Assembly: GCA_025463125.1 (NCBI GenBank)
Contig: JAOAPX010000048.1
Span: 1 to 50,197, forward strand
DNA: 50,197 nucleotides
Reading direction: 5' to 3'
Source: Acidobacteriota bacterium
GTDB lineage: Bacteria > Acidobacteriota > Blastocatellia > Pyrinomonadales > Pyrinomonadaceae
In this document: piece by piece, positions 1 through 9,856 of the stretch
Numbering within the stretch: the first letter of the stretch is position 1
Layout of the letters: every line of letters starts with the position of its first letter
The notes under the pieces: model-generated
Databases searched by the model: none
What the model was told of the DNA's origin: nothing
What the model saw: only the letters and a program-made list of their open reading frames with translations
Made by a program: the position numbers and the translations under genes

Positions 1-538
1 CGGGAGAAAAGACGCCGCCTTTTAATTTGTGCGACGTAAAGCCGTATTTTTCCTTCAAGTCCCTGGCGTGCTCGACGAGTTGTTCAATTGTTCTGACTTC
101 GCCTTCTCCTGTGTTCGAATTGGCGTAGCGAAAAAACAGATACGAAGCGAACGGCACATTATCCTGTAGTTTGCCGCCTAAGATTTCGTAAACCGGCGCG
201 TTCCATTACTGCCCTAAAATGTCGAGACAGTCGAATTCGAGCGCGGCTAAAATCTGCGTCCGGTTGTTGTATAAAGAGGCGGTCGGATTGGCGATTCGAA
301 AACGCATTTCCTCTAAATTCGCCGGATCGTGCCCGACCAGGTAAGATTTCATCGCGCGGAAAACCGCTTCGGCACTTTCTCCGCCGCCGCCCATCTCGCC
401 GAGTCCGATTATTCCCTCGTCGGTTTCCACTTCGACAATCGTTCTGACGAATCTGCCCCAATGACAGCCGTTGGCATGACGAAGCGGCGCTTCTAACGGC
501 ACCGTCACGGTCGTCGCTTTAATATCTACTATTTTCAT
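1..538 (-). pseudogene. Glucarate dehydratase-like enolase-superfamily gene, interrupted by TAA and cut by window edge
   Basis: The first 110 codons encode an enolase-superfamily N-terminal capping domain with the stretch [15 protein letters not shown] and then GLGE, typical of glucarate dehydratase-like sugar-acid dehydratases. An in-frame TAA at 206-208 follows CDILGQ. The same frame continues without shift as [15 protein letters not shown] and on to HKLKGGV, the lysine motif (KxK) of the glucarate dehydratase group, until it leaves the window at base 1. Related proteins read smoothly across this point, so a single substitution of a sense codon (for example AAA or TAC to TAA) explains it. 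The start overlaps the upstream esterase stop as ATGA. The expected reaction is dehydration of an aldarate or aldonate to a 2-keto-3-deoxy acid. Whether this is a true pseudogene or a sequencing error cannot be told here. Confidence 0.75.
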
Positions 539-1422
539 TGCGTGATTTTATTATCCTGCAAAAACTTCCAGATTTCTTCAAAACTGCGAACGTATTCGGA
601 CTGCTCGAACATTCCGTGCCCTCCGTTTTTGATTGTAAAAAGCTTGTTTGTAACTTTTGATTTATCGAGCGCGTCTTTCAGGCGCGTCGCGTGCGAATAA
701 GGTACAACGTCGTCTTTGTCGCCGTGAATCGTTAAAACGGGCGGCAAACCCGGACGAACATAAGTCAAAGGCGAAACGCTCCTGGCGATTTCCGCTGCGT
801 TCGGCTGGCTTCCCATCCACATCACGGCGTAATTTTTCAGGTTCGCGCCCTGAATCAAATCGTTGACGTCCGTTATGCCGTACCAGTTGATAATCGCCGC
901 GACATTGATTTTTTCATCGCCGTAACAGCGATTATCGAACGGCGTTTTATCGGGCAGCATTCCCGTGATCAAGGATAGATGCCCGCCTGCGGAATGCCCG
1001 GTCAGGACTATTTTCGACGTGTCGAAATTCCATTGTTTTGCGTTGCGCGCGACCCAGCGCAGAGCGCATCGCGTATCTTCGACCGCGCCGGGCGCGAGCG
1101 AATTTCCCGCCATCCGGTATTCGACGTTGACCACGCGCCAGCCTTTTTCCAGGTAAGGCAGAAGCTGGTAAACCGAGCCTTCTTTCGACCCGAAAATCCA
1201 CCCGCCGCCGTGTATGTATACGAGCGTGGGCGTCGGGTTCGGATTATCGCGCGGGTACCATACGTCGAGTTTCAAAGGCGTATTGTTCGCGCTGCCGTAA
1301 ACGACATCGGGCTGCATCCAATAGCGATCGGCGATTCGCAAAAGCGCTTCGCTCGTATTTTGCGCCTGCACGAAACTTGCCGAAAACAGCAGAAGAAAAA
1401 GGCTCAGAATTTTTGTTTTCAT
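535..1422 (-). CDS. Secreted alpha/beta-hydrolase (carboxylesterase/BD-FAE type)
   Basis: The 295-residue protein has a signal peptide (about 1-20, cut after VQA). It shows the oxyanion-hole motif HGGGW at 71-75, the nucleophile elbow GHSAGG at 142-147 (Ser144), an acidic HGDKDD segment near 233-238 and the catalytic histidine in GGHG near 269, so the triad is complete. This is the alpha/beta-hydrolase-3/BD-FAE group, whose members remove acetyl or feruloyl groups from plant polysaccharides or open small esters and lactones. It is the penultimate gene of the long minus-strand operon and overlaps the dehydratase-like gene by 4 bases (ATGA), implying coupled translation. Deacetylation of oligosaccharides or lactone hydrolysis before the dehydratase are both possible; the sequence does not decide. 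Confidence 0.85.
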   Translation of the reverse strand: MKTKILSLFLLLFSASFVQAQNTSEALLRIADRYWMQPDVVYGSANNTPLKLDVWYPRDNPNPTPTLVYIHGGGWIFGSKEGSVYQLLPYLEKGWRVVNVEYRMAGNSLAPGAVEDTRCALRWVARNAKQWNFDTSKIVLTGHSAGGHLSLITGMLPDKTPFDNRCYGDEKINVAAIINWYGITDVNDLIQGANLKNYAVMWMGSQPNAAEIARSVSPLTYVRPGLPPVLTIHGDKDDVVPYSHATRLKDALDKSKVTNKLFTIKNGGHGMFEQSEYVRSFEEIWKFLQDNKITQ

Positions 1423-1439
1423 TTCATTATTCTCAAAAT

Positions 1440-1537
1440 TTAGCCGCGGATTTACGCGGCGGACGCTGATAAAAACGGGATTTCTATTACTTAAAATTAC
1501 AAAATAAATCCGCGTTTATCCGCCTAAATCCGCGGCT
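1440..1537. repeat. REP-like inverted repeat between operon genes
   Basis: A perfect 15-base arm TTAGCCGCGGATTTA at 1440-1454 is repeated inverted at about 1523-1537. Degenerate copies of the CGCGGATTTACGCGG theme fill the flanks (around 1455-1470 and 1505-1522). The core CCGCGG is itself palindromic. It sits in the largest gap (159 bases) of the otherwise compact operon. Just beyond, at 1558-1581, is another low-complexity run of the AAATCTAAATCCCAAAATC type. Such elements resemble dispersed REP-like intergenic repeats and could form a strong hairpin in the mRNA. Confidence 0.65.
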
Positions 1538-1581
1538 AATTTATTTCTTCTTTCAGATCCAAAATCTAAATCCCAAAATCG

Positions 1582-3810
1582 TTACGCCGCCTTGACGCCG
1601 TTTTTCGTCGCCGTGTAAATTTTGCCCTGGTAATTGATATTGCGCAGCTCGGCTTTCGGATCGAACGCGCCGAACTGCGGTTTCGCCGTGATTTCGCCGA
1701 AAAGTCCGGCGTTGACGCCGAAGATCGAATCCACGATCGGTTCGAGATAATTGCAGCCGGCGACGCACGCCCAATCGTTGATGTAAGGCGGATCGCTCGG
1801 CGCTTTGATCGCCGCGCCGTTTGATTCGGGATCGACGAAAGTCTCTGCGAAATGAGCCTGCGCGATCGGTCCCTGGCGAGTCGATTTCGCCAGACCTTTG
1901 ATCCAATCGAGCGCGACAGAGGTTTCGCCCGCCGCGTATAATCCGCTTAAGGCGAGCGCCGCCCACGAGCAATACGCGCCCGTCCATTGATGATCCGGGC
2001 GAATGCTGAAGGTAACGTCCAGATCCTTGGTCGAAAGCGCGCGCATCCACGTCGGCGTTTGCAGTTCGCGCCGGAAAAACGCGACCATTTCCTTTTTCTG
2101 GCTGGCGGGCATCATATCGCCGATGTTCATCAAGGTCGTGCCGAAATCGTAGCAGTGGTGAACTTCGTTGTAAGAGCCGTCGGGCAGGCGGCAGCGCCAG
2201 ATTCCCTTGCCGTCAACGTAAAGCTGCTGAACGCGCTTGCCGAGTTCAACGGCTTCGCGCCGCATCGCGACGGCTCGCTCTTTCTGTCCTTTGTATTCGA
2301 GCAAATCGGCGGCAAATCGTAAGTTGTAAACATTCGCCGCATTCAGTCCGGCGACTTCGTGAACGTAGCTCGAAACGGCTTCCAAAAGATTCGTCACGCC
2401 GCCGTAATCGGCTAAACCGTGCTTGTTCGTGTCGAGCTTGCGCCAGTTTTCGGCGTAGGAAACGAGATAATCCAAAACCTTTTTGCCTTTTATATCTTTA
2501 TCGAGCCAAGCCTTATCGCCCGTCCAGCGCAGATATTCTTTCGCCATCCGGCTCATCGCGTAATCGTTGACCGAATACCAGGGTCCGACGCCCGCGCCCG
2601 TCAGATATTCCGTGCCGAAATGCTTGTAAACGTCGAGCGTCATCCAAGTTTCCATCATCCGGCGCAAAATAACCGGGTCGAGCATTGAAAGCAGCATCGC
2701 GCTCAAGGAAATGTCCCACAAAAACGTCGTCGTTTCCCAATATCTCGGCATCAAGGTCACGTAAGTCGTGCCGTAAACCGAGTGCGGCGTCGTGCGGCGA
2801 AAATAAAGCGCGCTCATCACAGCCGAATGATACAGCCGTTTTACCGATTCGTCGGATGTGACGAGCGTCGGCACGTAACCGGAATAACGCCCGTTGTTCG
2901 GCGTAAAAGCGGCTCGCAGCTCGGCGTTCCATTCATCCGTCGTTTGTTTCAAAACCGCGTCGAAATTATTAATAATTCCGTCGTATTCTTTTTCGACCGC
3001 GCCCTGCGTTTCTCCGAGAGAATTAACGAACGTGACGCTCTTTGTTTCGTTCGGCGCGAGATCGAATTCATAAACGATCCACGAAGGCAGAAGCTGCACG
3101 GGTTTCGGCGAAGCGCCCTGCAAAACAAAAGCTTCGGTGTGTTTCGATTTGCACAAAACCGCGTTTCTGCCCGCGTCAACCGAGCGCAGATTGTCATATT
3201 CACCCGGCGAGTAAGCCGCGTTCCAGGGCTTGACGGATTTCGTCGCGCCGCCGTTAATCGCTAATTTGATTTCGGTTTTGCGGCGCTGATTCGATGTATT
3301 TTTAACGTTAAACCGGACGGCGACCGACATCGTCTTAAACGGCACGATCGTCGTCGAGGTAATTTCCAAATCTTTATAGCGCGTTTTTCGCTCGATTCTA
3401 TCGGGCAGCCAGACGAATTCGATCGGCGTTTTCGTCGCCGCGAAATATTCGCCGTCAACGTATAAAACCCCGGTCAAAAGCTCGCCGCCCGCGCCCAAAG
3501 GAGCAACGTTCATTTCGCCTTGAGCAAACGGCGGAAAGGCGATGCTGCGAACCGCGACCGCGTCCATCGCCGCCTGCGCGCAGCCCCATTGATTCGTCAG
3601 TCCCGGCGGATTGAAAAGATCGCCGAACTTGTGCGTCATCACGATCGAGCGCATCGATTCGACGGTCGGAATGTCGGGCAAAGGCGCGTTCGTCTGCGCG
3701 ATTTCGGGAATCGGGCTTTCCTTCCCGAAAACATTTGATTTCAGCATCGAACCGGCGGCAAGCCCGGCGACAGTCGTTTTTAAGAAGTCTCTGCGTTTAA
3801 ATTTGCTCAT
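1582..3810 (-). CDS. Tat-exported (alpha/alpha)6 six-hairpin glycosidase-like protein
   Basis: The 742-residue protein starts with a twin-arginine signal (KRRDFLKTTVAGLAAGS, residues 5-21), so it is exported folded. An N-terminal beta-rich region (about 50-290) precedes a helical region with the aromatic-rich segments of (alpha/alpha)6-barrel glycosidases: PRYWETTTFLWDISL near the middle, then GPWYSVNDYAM, DYGG and the late PDHQWTGAYCSWAAL. This fits the six-hairpin glycosidase superfamily (GH63/GH37/MGH1-like), but I cannot assign a family or substrate. It lies 17 bases after the GH38 gene and probably acts with it on imported mannose-containing or similar glycans. The catalytic acids are not identifiable with confidence. 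Confidence 0.6.
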   Translation of the reverse strand: MSKFKRRDFLKTTVAGLAAGSMLKSNVFGKESPIPEIAQTNAPLPDIPTVESMRSIVMTHKFGDLFNPPGLTNQWGCAQAAMDAVAVRSIAFPPFAQGEMNVAPLGAGGELLTGVLYVDGEYFAATKTPIEFVWLPDRIERKTRYKDLEITSTTIVPFKTMSVAVRFNVKNTSNQRRKTEIKLAINGGATKSVKPWNAAYSPGEYDNLRSVDAGRNAVLCKSKHTEAFVLQGASPKPVQLLPSWIVYEFDLAPNETKSVTFVNSLGETQGAVEKEYDGIINNFDAVLKQTTDEWNAELRAAFTPNNGRYSGYVPTLVTSDESVKRLYHSAVMSALYFRRTTPHSVYGTTYVTLMPRYWETTTFLWDISLSAMLLSMLDPVILRRMMETWMTLDVYKHFGTEYLTGAGVGPWYSVNDYAMSRMAKEYLRWTGDKAWLDKDIKGKKVLDYLVSYAENWRKLDTNKHGLADYGGVTNLLEAVSSYVHEVAGLNAANVYNLRFAADLLEYKGQKERAVAMRREAVELGKRVQQLYVDGKGIWRCRLPDGSYNEVHHCYDFGTTLMNIGDMMPASQKKEMVAFFRRELQTPTWMRALSTKDLDVTFSIRPDHQWTGAYCSWAALALSGLYAAGETSVALDWIKGLAKSTRQGPIAQAHFAETFVDPESNGAAIKAPSDPPYINDWACVAGCNYLEPIVDSIFGVNAGLFGEITAKPQFGAFDPKAELRNINYQGKIYTATKNGVKAA

Positions 3811-3827
3811 AATTTATTATTCATTTA

Positions 3828-6689
3828 TTATTCGATTTCAATTTTTACAGTCGCCGTTTCAAATGGTTTTAAATTAAAAGAAAGCGGCGCGACTTGCGAA
3901 ACGTTTTGTAAAACGCGGTCTTCGGTCAGATTCAGAAGCCAAGCCGATTTAACTTTTGCCGGCAGATTGACTTGAACCAGCCCGCCGCGCCCCGTGAATT
4001 CCTGCAGGCGGACGACGAAGATTTTGTTGAGCTGCGGATCGAGCGGCGTCGCGCTGACCTCGCCGCGCACGACCGAGTCGGACAAAGTTTTGACGGTGAC
4101 GATCTGCACGTTCGGCTGGTTGACGGAGAAAAAACTCGCGGTCGCCGAAGCGGGCGCAGCCGTAACATAAAAGGCTCGAAGCGGCAGATTAAAGTTCGCG
4201 CCGAGTTTCCACGCCTGAACCGGATCGAACGCTCCGCTTGACGAAATCGCGTATTCGAAAACGTATTTCCCTTCAAGTCCGGGCTCTACGGTCGGCATAT
4301 TTATCACGCCCAGATCGTGCGTATCGGTTTGATTGCTGCGGCGAACGGCGCGCGAATAAACGGTCGCTTCGGGCAGCGGAAATTTTCCGGTGAACATCGC
4401 CGGGAGTCCTTTCGGAGCATCTTTCGGCTGCAACCTGGTTGCCACGTAACCGGGATAAACCCAGTGAAACGCCTGCCTGTGCGCCAGCAGCGCCGAGCTC
4501 GTCCCGTCCGTCATTCCAATTAAATGCTGCGTCGTCACGCCGTCGCGGCGGGCGCCCGGCAGATAATCCTCGGGCAAAGTGTCGAACCATTTCTGCCCGC
4601 CGCGCTTGACCTGCAAATTCGTCGCCGAAACGTTGAACGGAAAGGCGAAATAATAAGAATCGTTCCAGTTGTTATTTCCTCCGACGAACGGCATACGGTC
4701 GGCGTCGAGCTCATTGCGAAGTTCGACGTAATCAAGTTCGTCGTAAATCGTGACGCGGGTTTCCGGGAAAATCGAACGCTCGCGCCGCACGAGAATTTCC
4801 GTCATCTGCTCGCCTTTCCTAACGGAAATTCGCGGCGCGTCCGGGTACACGATTTTAGAAGCATCCTGTCCTTCGACGCGCAAAAGCTCGTTAAACGGAA
4901 GCTCGCCGCGATTGTTGACGATTTCGCGATTTGTCCGCAAATCCCTGATGCTTTCGACGTTTCCGTCCTGCCGCAGGCGGATTTCGAAGTTTTTGTTTTT
5001 CGCCTGGAGCTCGCCTTCGTCGGGTTTTAAAGTCGGGACGCTCGCGCCCGCTTCGGTCGTGATTTCGTAAGTTTTATAACCGAATGCAGGAACGTTTTGC
5101 GCGACGAATACGATCTGCCCGCCCTCGTCTACGTCGAAGTTTATTTTCCGCTCGCTTGAAGCGTCGCGGATTCCCGTAATTTTCTGATTTTCCCGCGGCG
5201 CGGAAAGCTTGACAACGCCGGTTTTCGCCCACGAAAGACCGTTGTACACAACCGCGTTCCAGGTGTTCGTTTTTTGCGGCGAAGGGTTTTCGTAGCGCGT
5301 CGGCTGCCCGAGGACGCCGATTCCCTGCTTGAGCAGAAAATCGATTTCATCGCGCGCTTTCGACATAAAATTCACGTATTGCCGGTTTTGTTCTTCGAGC
5401 GGCTGGCGGCTGTTCAGCTGAATCCAGCCGTTATTGCCCGCGCCGCTGTGCTCGTCATACGTCAGCATCAAATCGTAAACCGAAGTCATATTGCCGACCG
5501 GGAAAGGGATTTTCCGGGTCATCGCAATCGCGCTCCACAGGCTTTCGGCGGCGGGCGTGTGATCGTGCGCGTAACGCGCGAGCGCGGAAATCTGCGGCGA
5601 CTGCGTTTTCGATTCAGACCAAAGCCCCGACCATTCGCCTTTGAAAGTCGGGATTTGCGCGGCGTATTTCGTTTCGATGTATTTAAAGAATTCGGGCGGC
5701 GTGGCGATTTTCAGCTGCACAGTCTTGTGCCGCGCGTTCCACATTTTGACTGCCTTTTCGAGATTAATAACGTCCGTCGGCTCGATAAAATCGTGCGCGT
5801 ACATCGCCATCACCGCGTCGTATTTATAGCCCGCCGCGTTGTAGCGATTTAAAAGCTCCGTGACGCCGATCTCCATAATTTCGAGCGGCGTTTTTTTGCC
5901 CGCTAACAAAGGATTGAACATATCGAACGGCGTTTTGTCCGTGTACGGGTCAAGCGAAAAAGGATCAAGATAAAAATCGGTTAAGGATTCGACGTAGCCG
6001 CCGCGTTTTCCCTGCGAAATCCACGTCAAAACCCGGCTGCCGTCCGGCGATTGCCAGTAAAAAGGAACTTTGCCGGGCGCCAGCGAGGTCGCCTCCCCGA
6101 TGAAAAGATTCGCGCCCGTGACCATATATTTCGCGCCGCTTCCGGCTAAAACCGACGGAATGGAAGTCGGGTGACCGGGCACGTCGTTCATCGTCGCGAA
6201 TTCCGATTCGACGCCGTAACTGCGCTTTAAGGTCGCGTAATCGTAAGCCAGCCGGTTTAATTCTTCCGCGCCCATAAAATCCGTGTGCATACTGCCCCAC
6301 GCCATCGAAAGCGCGATGCGACCGGATTTTATTAAATTCATCAAGCGGGCGATTTTTTCCTTGTCTTTCGGCAAAACGGAAGTCGGTTTTTTCTGCCGCT
6401 TGAGCCATTCATTGATTTGCCAGACGCTTTCGATCGTCCATTTGAAATTCGGATTTTCTTCCGCGACGCGAATCACCTCGTCGATGTGCCGCGCGGCGCG
6501 TTCCCGAACGGCGTCGGGCGGCTCGACAAAGCCGAAATCGTAATGCGACAACGGCGTGATGTAAACCGTCTTGATCGGACTCGCGGGCAGTTTTGCTTGT
6601 TGCCCGAAAGCGTCGAGGGAAAGAATCAATCCCAACACAAACGCGACGAGCGCGAATGCCGCCGGCGTAAAATTACCTGTTTTGTTCAT
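3828..6689 (-). CDS. GH38 alpha-mannosidase-like glycoside hydrolase, secreted
   Basis: The N-terminal domain follows the GH38 plan: PLSHYDFGFVE takes the place of the usual metal-binding HxHxD segment, and NDVPGHP takes the place of the motif carrying the nucleophile aspartate. An all-alpha middle domain and a large C-terminal beta domain follow, close to the usual ~900-1000 residues. The start chosen (6689) is an ATG preceded by GAGGG eight bases upstream, which yields a clean signal peptide ending near DAFGQQ. An in-frame ATG at 6737 would add 16 charged residues in front of it. The first metal motif is degenerate (one of the canonical histidines is replaced), so activity or metal use may differ from classical alpha-mannosidases. 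The gene sits between the TonB receptor and the six-hairpin glycosidase in the operon. Confidence 0.8.
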   Translation of the reverse strand: MNKTGNFTPAAFALVAFVLGLILSLDAFGQQAKLPASPIKTVYITPLSHYDFGFVEPPDAVRERAARHIDEVIRVAEENPNFKWTIESVWQINEWLKRQKKPTSVLPKDKEKIARLMNLIKSGRIALSMAWGSMHTDFMGAEELNRLAYDYATLKRSYGVESEFATMNDVPGHPTSIPSVLAGSGAKYMVTGANLFIGEATSLAPGKVPFYWQSPDGSRVLTWISQGKRGGYVESLTDFYLDPFSLDPYTDKTPFDMFNPLLAGKKTPLEIMEIGVTELLNRYNAAGYKYDAVMAMYAHDFIEPTDVINLEKAVKMWNARHKTVQLKIATPPEFFKYIETKYAAQIPTFKGEWSGLWSESKTQSPQISALARYAHDHTPAAESLWSAIAMTRKIPFPVGNMTSVYDLMLTYDEHSGAGNNGWIQLNSRQPLEEQNRQYVNFMSKARDEIDFLLKQGIGVLGQPTRYENPSPQKTNTWNAVVYNGLSWAKTGVVKLSAPRENQKITGIRDASSERKINFDVDEGGQIVFVAQNVPAFGYKTYEITTEAGASVPTLKPDEGELQAKNKNFEIRLRQDGNVESIRDLRTNREIVNNRGELPFNELLRVEGQDASKIVYPDAPRISVRKGEQMTEILVRRERSIFPETRVTIYDELDYVELRNELDADRMPFVGGNNNWNDSYYFAFPFNVSATNLQVKRGGQKWFDTLPEDYLPGARRDGVTTQHLIGMTDGTSSALLAHRQAFHWVYPGYVATRLQPKDAPKGLPAMFTGKFPLPEATVYSRAVRRSNQTDTHDLGVINMPTVEPGLEGKYVFEYAISSSGAFDPVQAWKLGANFNLPLRAFYVTAAPASATASFFSVNQPNVQIVTVKTLSDSVVRGEVSATPLDPQLNKIFVVRLQEFTGRGGLVQVNLPAKVKSAWLLNLTEDRVLQNVSQVAPLSFNLKPFETATVKIEIE

Positions 6690-6742
6690 TTCTCTTTCCC
6701 TCGACATCGCTCGTTTCCCCTTAATCGTTTCTTTCATCCGGC

Positions 6743-9700
6743 TTAGAAATTAAACCGCGCCGAAAGCTGAATCTGCCGCGGTCCGCCCGCGCCGAGCAAA
6801 CCGCCGAGCTGGTTGCCGACCGTTGAAATGCTCTGCCCGAAAAACGCGCTCGGTCTTAAAGAGTTCGGCGTGTCTCCCGCAGCTAAGCCGCCCGAAGGGT
6901 CTGCAAAATTCGCTTTGTTAAATAAGTTGAAAATTTCCACTCTCAACTGCAAAGCAGTGTTTTCCGTGATGCGGGTATTTTTGAAGATTGAAAAATCAAC
7001 CTGCGCGAATCCGGGACCGCGAAGGATGTTGCGTCCGGCATTACCGAAAACTCCATCTCCGGGAGCGCTGAACGCCGCCGGGTTAAACTGGCATTCAGGC
7101 AGCCTGTAATTGCTGCATCTCGGATCAACGCCGGGAACAACGTTCGGACGGAAAGAGAAACCGCCGAAAACGCCGCCCTGACGCGTTACGTTCACCGGAA
7201 ATCCGCTGCGAATCTGCGTGATTGTGTTTAACTGCCAGCCGTCAACGAGCCAGCGCGGACCGCCGCCGAACCATTCGCGAAACGCCAAATCATAGCCCGC
7301 ATCGAGAACAAAATTGTGACGGATGTCCTGATCGCTGCTGGCGCGTTCGGCTCTCGCGTTATTCGGGTCCTGGTAATCTTTAAAGAAGCCGACAACGTCG
7401 TCGATGGCGTGCGCCCATGTATAATTTGCGTTTACTCTAACGCCGCGCGTCAGGTTGCGTCTGAAGTTTACCTGCATCGCGTTGTAATTCGATTGCGGAT
7501 AGCCGCCGACGACATATATATCGCCGAAAGCGTTCGAAATCGGGCGATTGTTTTCGCGCGCCGGATCGCGGCGATTAACGTTTCTCGGCGTAATTACGCC
7601 GTCTGTGAGCAAATGCGTCACGTGATTGCCGACATACCCGACTTCGAGAACGCCGAAACCGAGATTTTGCTGAACATTCAAAGACCAGTGCTGCGCCATT
7701 GCCGTTTGAATGTCTTTTTCAATGAAATACGCATTCGTAACCGGGCAGGTGTAAGCCGAAGGCTGAACCGGGTAGCCCCATTCCGTGACGCCGCAGAAAA
7801 ACAATGCCGTGATTACGTCAGCCGACTGATTCAATTTCGGGAAGCTGTTCACGTGCGGCGATCCGAAGCTCGCCGGCAATTCGCGGTTGTAAAAAATTCC
7901 GTACCCGCCGCGCAGAACCGTTTCCTGATTTCCGAAAACGTCATAAGCGAAGCCGACGCGCGGACCGAAATTATTCGTGTCCATATCGTGCAGCTTTTGC
8001 CCGGCTGGCGTATAAGTCAGCGTTTTCAGATCGAAATTCTGAAGACGACCTTCTTTTTCGCGGCTGACCGTGCTGACGTCGTAGCGCAGACCGAGATTCA
8101 GTGCTAAACGCGGGTGGGCTTTCCAGTCGTCCTGGACGAAGAACGAGAAGTTTTCATTGGCGAATTCAAGCTCCGGGTGCCCGTTAAGCGCGACGACGAA
8201 CGGAACATTTGTTTGAAAGTCGCTCAAGCTGAAAAACGTCAAAGTTTCCTGCCTGTCGGCGCGCGCCGTTCGGCGATTCAGGCGAATGTCCACGCCCGCT
8301 TTCAAAGAATGATTTCCCCGCACGAAACCTAACGTGTCGAGAAAATGGTAAACCGTTCCGGTTCTGAATTGATTAAACTGCGCCGGTCCCGGAGTTGCGA
8401 TCGCCGAATCGACGAACAAAAAGCTGAATAGCGGAAGCGTCGAGCTGCCTGAGCTCGGATTCGTTTTGTTGTTGTTGATGCCGAAAGCGAATTCGTTGAC
8501 CGTATTACTGGAAAGAGTGTAGTTATGCGAAAACTTGAAAAGCTGTACGCGCAGAGTTCCGTCGGCTTCCTGATCGGTTCCGACGCCGTAAGGCGTAACC
8601 GTTTTTGAATCGTTGATGTTGTATCTTGCAGAAAACCGGCTGTTTTCCGTATTTATCCAATCAAGCTTAAACGATCCTGTATCTTCACGAAGCGTTCCGT
8701 CTTTCTGCACCGAAAATAATCCGAGGTTCGGATCAGCGGTTGTCGAATCTGCACGGAAAAACGGTGCCGTCGGCAGTGGAAGAGTGCTGACGACCGGGCG
8801 AATTCTCGCCTCCATTCCGGCGCGAAACGCGGCGGTCGGAACTAATGATCGAAACAACTGCCCTCTCGTCTGTCGCACGCCTTCGTAATTGGTAAAGAAA
8901 AATAATTTATCTTCAATGATTCTGCCGCTTAGATTTCCGCCGAATTGATTGAGGCGAAATTTCGAACGGGGAAATCCTTCTTTATTATTGAAAAAGTCAT
9001 TGGCGTCGAGCGCTTCGTGACGCACGTAATCGAAAATGCTGCCGTGAAAATTGTTAGTGCCGGATTTTGTGATCGGGTTGATAACGGCGCTCAAAGCCTG
9101 CCCGTACTGCGCCGAATAATTTTGTTCGAGAACCTGAATTTCCTGAATGCTGTCCATCGAAACGCGGTTGACGCGCGACTCGATTCTTCCCAAAACATTT
9201 GAAGTTCCGTTCAGATCGACGCGACCGGCGTCGATCCCGTCAACCAGAACGCTCGTGCCGCCGAAGGTCGAAGGAATCCCGTTGATGCTCGTTTGAAATT
9301 GATTGGTGCTTTGAACCGATCCCGGAACCGTTGCCAGAAGTCCTGTAAAATCACGCCCGTTAACGGGAGCGTCTTCAATTCTGGCGGCATTGATCGTGTC
9401 TCCGACCGTAGAAGTTTCGGTATCGACACGCGTCTGGTCAGCCGTCACAGTTACGGTTTCGCCGACCTGTCCGACGTTTAACTGCACATCGACGCGAGCC
9501 TTTTCGCCGACGGCGAGCCTGACTTCATCAACGGTCGAAGACTGAAATCCGGTTGCCGATGCAGTAATTTTGTAAACGCCGGTCGAAAGCGCCGGAACTT
9601 CATACCGACCATCCGAATCGGTTTGCGCGGCGCGCGAGTCATTCGTGCCTGTATTTATAACCGTAACGGTCGAATTGGCGACGACAGCGCCGTTCGGATC

Positions 9701-9826
9701 CTGCACAACGCCGGTGATCGAGCCGGTATTCGATTGCGCAAAAACGCTTATAGCCAAAGTTAAAATAATTGCCGTGAAATAACCCGCTTGTTTGATTTTA
9801 CTGCTAATTTGAATTTTCATTTTCAA
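6743..9826 (-). CDS. Oar-type TonB-dependent outer-membrane receptor
   Basis: The 1027-residue protein has a signal peptide (about 1-30), then a carboxypeptidase-regulatory-like Ig fold (about 33-125; begins NTGSITGVVQDPNGAVV), a plug domain containing PVNGRDFTGLLATVPG, and a long beta barrel ending in the outer-membrane C-terminal signature ARFNF. A GGAGG ribosome-binding site lies about 10 bases before the ATG. No SusD-like lipoprotein is encoded nearby, as is usual for acidobacterial Oar-like receptors, which differ in this from Bacteroidota SusC. Its place among glycosidases and a sugar symporter suggests uptake of an oligosaccharide across the outer membrane. The ligand is not known. Confidence 0.9.
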   Translation of the reverse strand: MKMKIQISSKIKQAGYFTAIILTLAISVFAQSNTGSITGVVQDPNGAVVANSTVTVINTGTNDSRAAQTDSDGRYEVPALSTGVYKITASATGFQSSTVDEVRLAVGEKARVDVQLNVGQVGETVTVTADQTRVDTETSTVGDTINAARIEDAPVNGRDFTGLLATVPGSVQSTNQFQTSINGIPSTFGGTSVLVDGIDAGRVDLNGTSNVLGRIESRVNRVSMDSIQEIQVLEQNYSAQYGQALSAVINPITKSGTNNFHGSIFDYVRHEALDANDFFNNKEGFPRSKFRLNQFGGNLSGRIIEDKLFFFTNYEGVRQTRGQLFRSLVPTAAFRAGMEARIRPVVSTLPLPTAPFFRADSTTADPNLGLFSVQKDGTLREDTGSFKLDWINTENSRFSARYNINDSKTVTPYGVGTDQEADGTLRVQLFKFSHNYTLSSNTVNEFAFGINNNKTNPSSGSSTLPLFSFLFVDSAIATPGPAQFNQFRTGTVYHFLDTLGFVRGNHSLKAGVDIRLNRRTARADRQETLTFFSLSDFQTNVPFVVALNGHPELEFANENFSFFVQDDWKAHPRLALNLGLRYDVSTVSREKEGRLQNFDLKTLTYTPAGQKLHDMDTNNFGPRVGFAYDVFGNQETVLRGGYGIFYNRELPASFGSPHVNSFPKLNQSADVITALFFCGVTEWGYPVQPSAYTCPVTNAYFIEKDIQTAMAQHWSLNVQQNLGFGVLEVGYVGNHVTHLLTDGVITPRNVNRRDPARENNRPISNAFGDIYVVGGYPQSNYNAMQVNFRRNLTRGVRVNANYTWAHAIDDVVGFFKDYQDPNNARAERASSDQDIRHNFVLDAGYDLAFREWFGGGPRWLVDGWQLNTITQIRSGFPVNVTRQGGVFGGFSFRPNVVPGVDPRCSNYRLPECQFNPAAFSAPGDGVFGNAGRNILRGPGFAQVDFSIFKNTRITENTALQLRVEIFNLFNKANFADPSGGLAAGDTPNSLRPSAFFGQSISTVGNQLGGLLGAGGPRQIQLSARFNF

Positions 9827-9856
9827 GCCTCCAGAATTTTTCTCTAATAATGTTTA

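Noticed and set aside
979-1443. 154-codon plus-strand frame over the esterase gene
   Set aside because: Shadow of the minus-strand esterase; arginine-rich composition is typical of such antisense frames.
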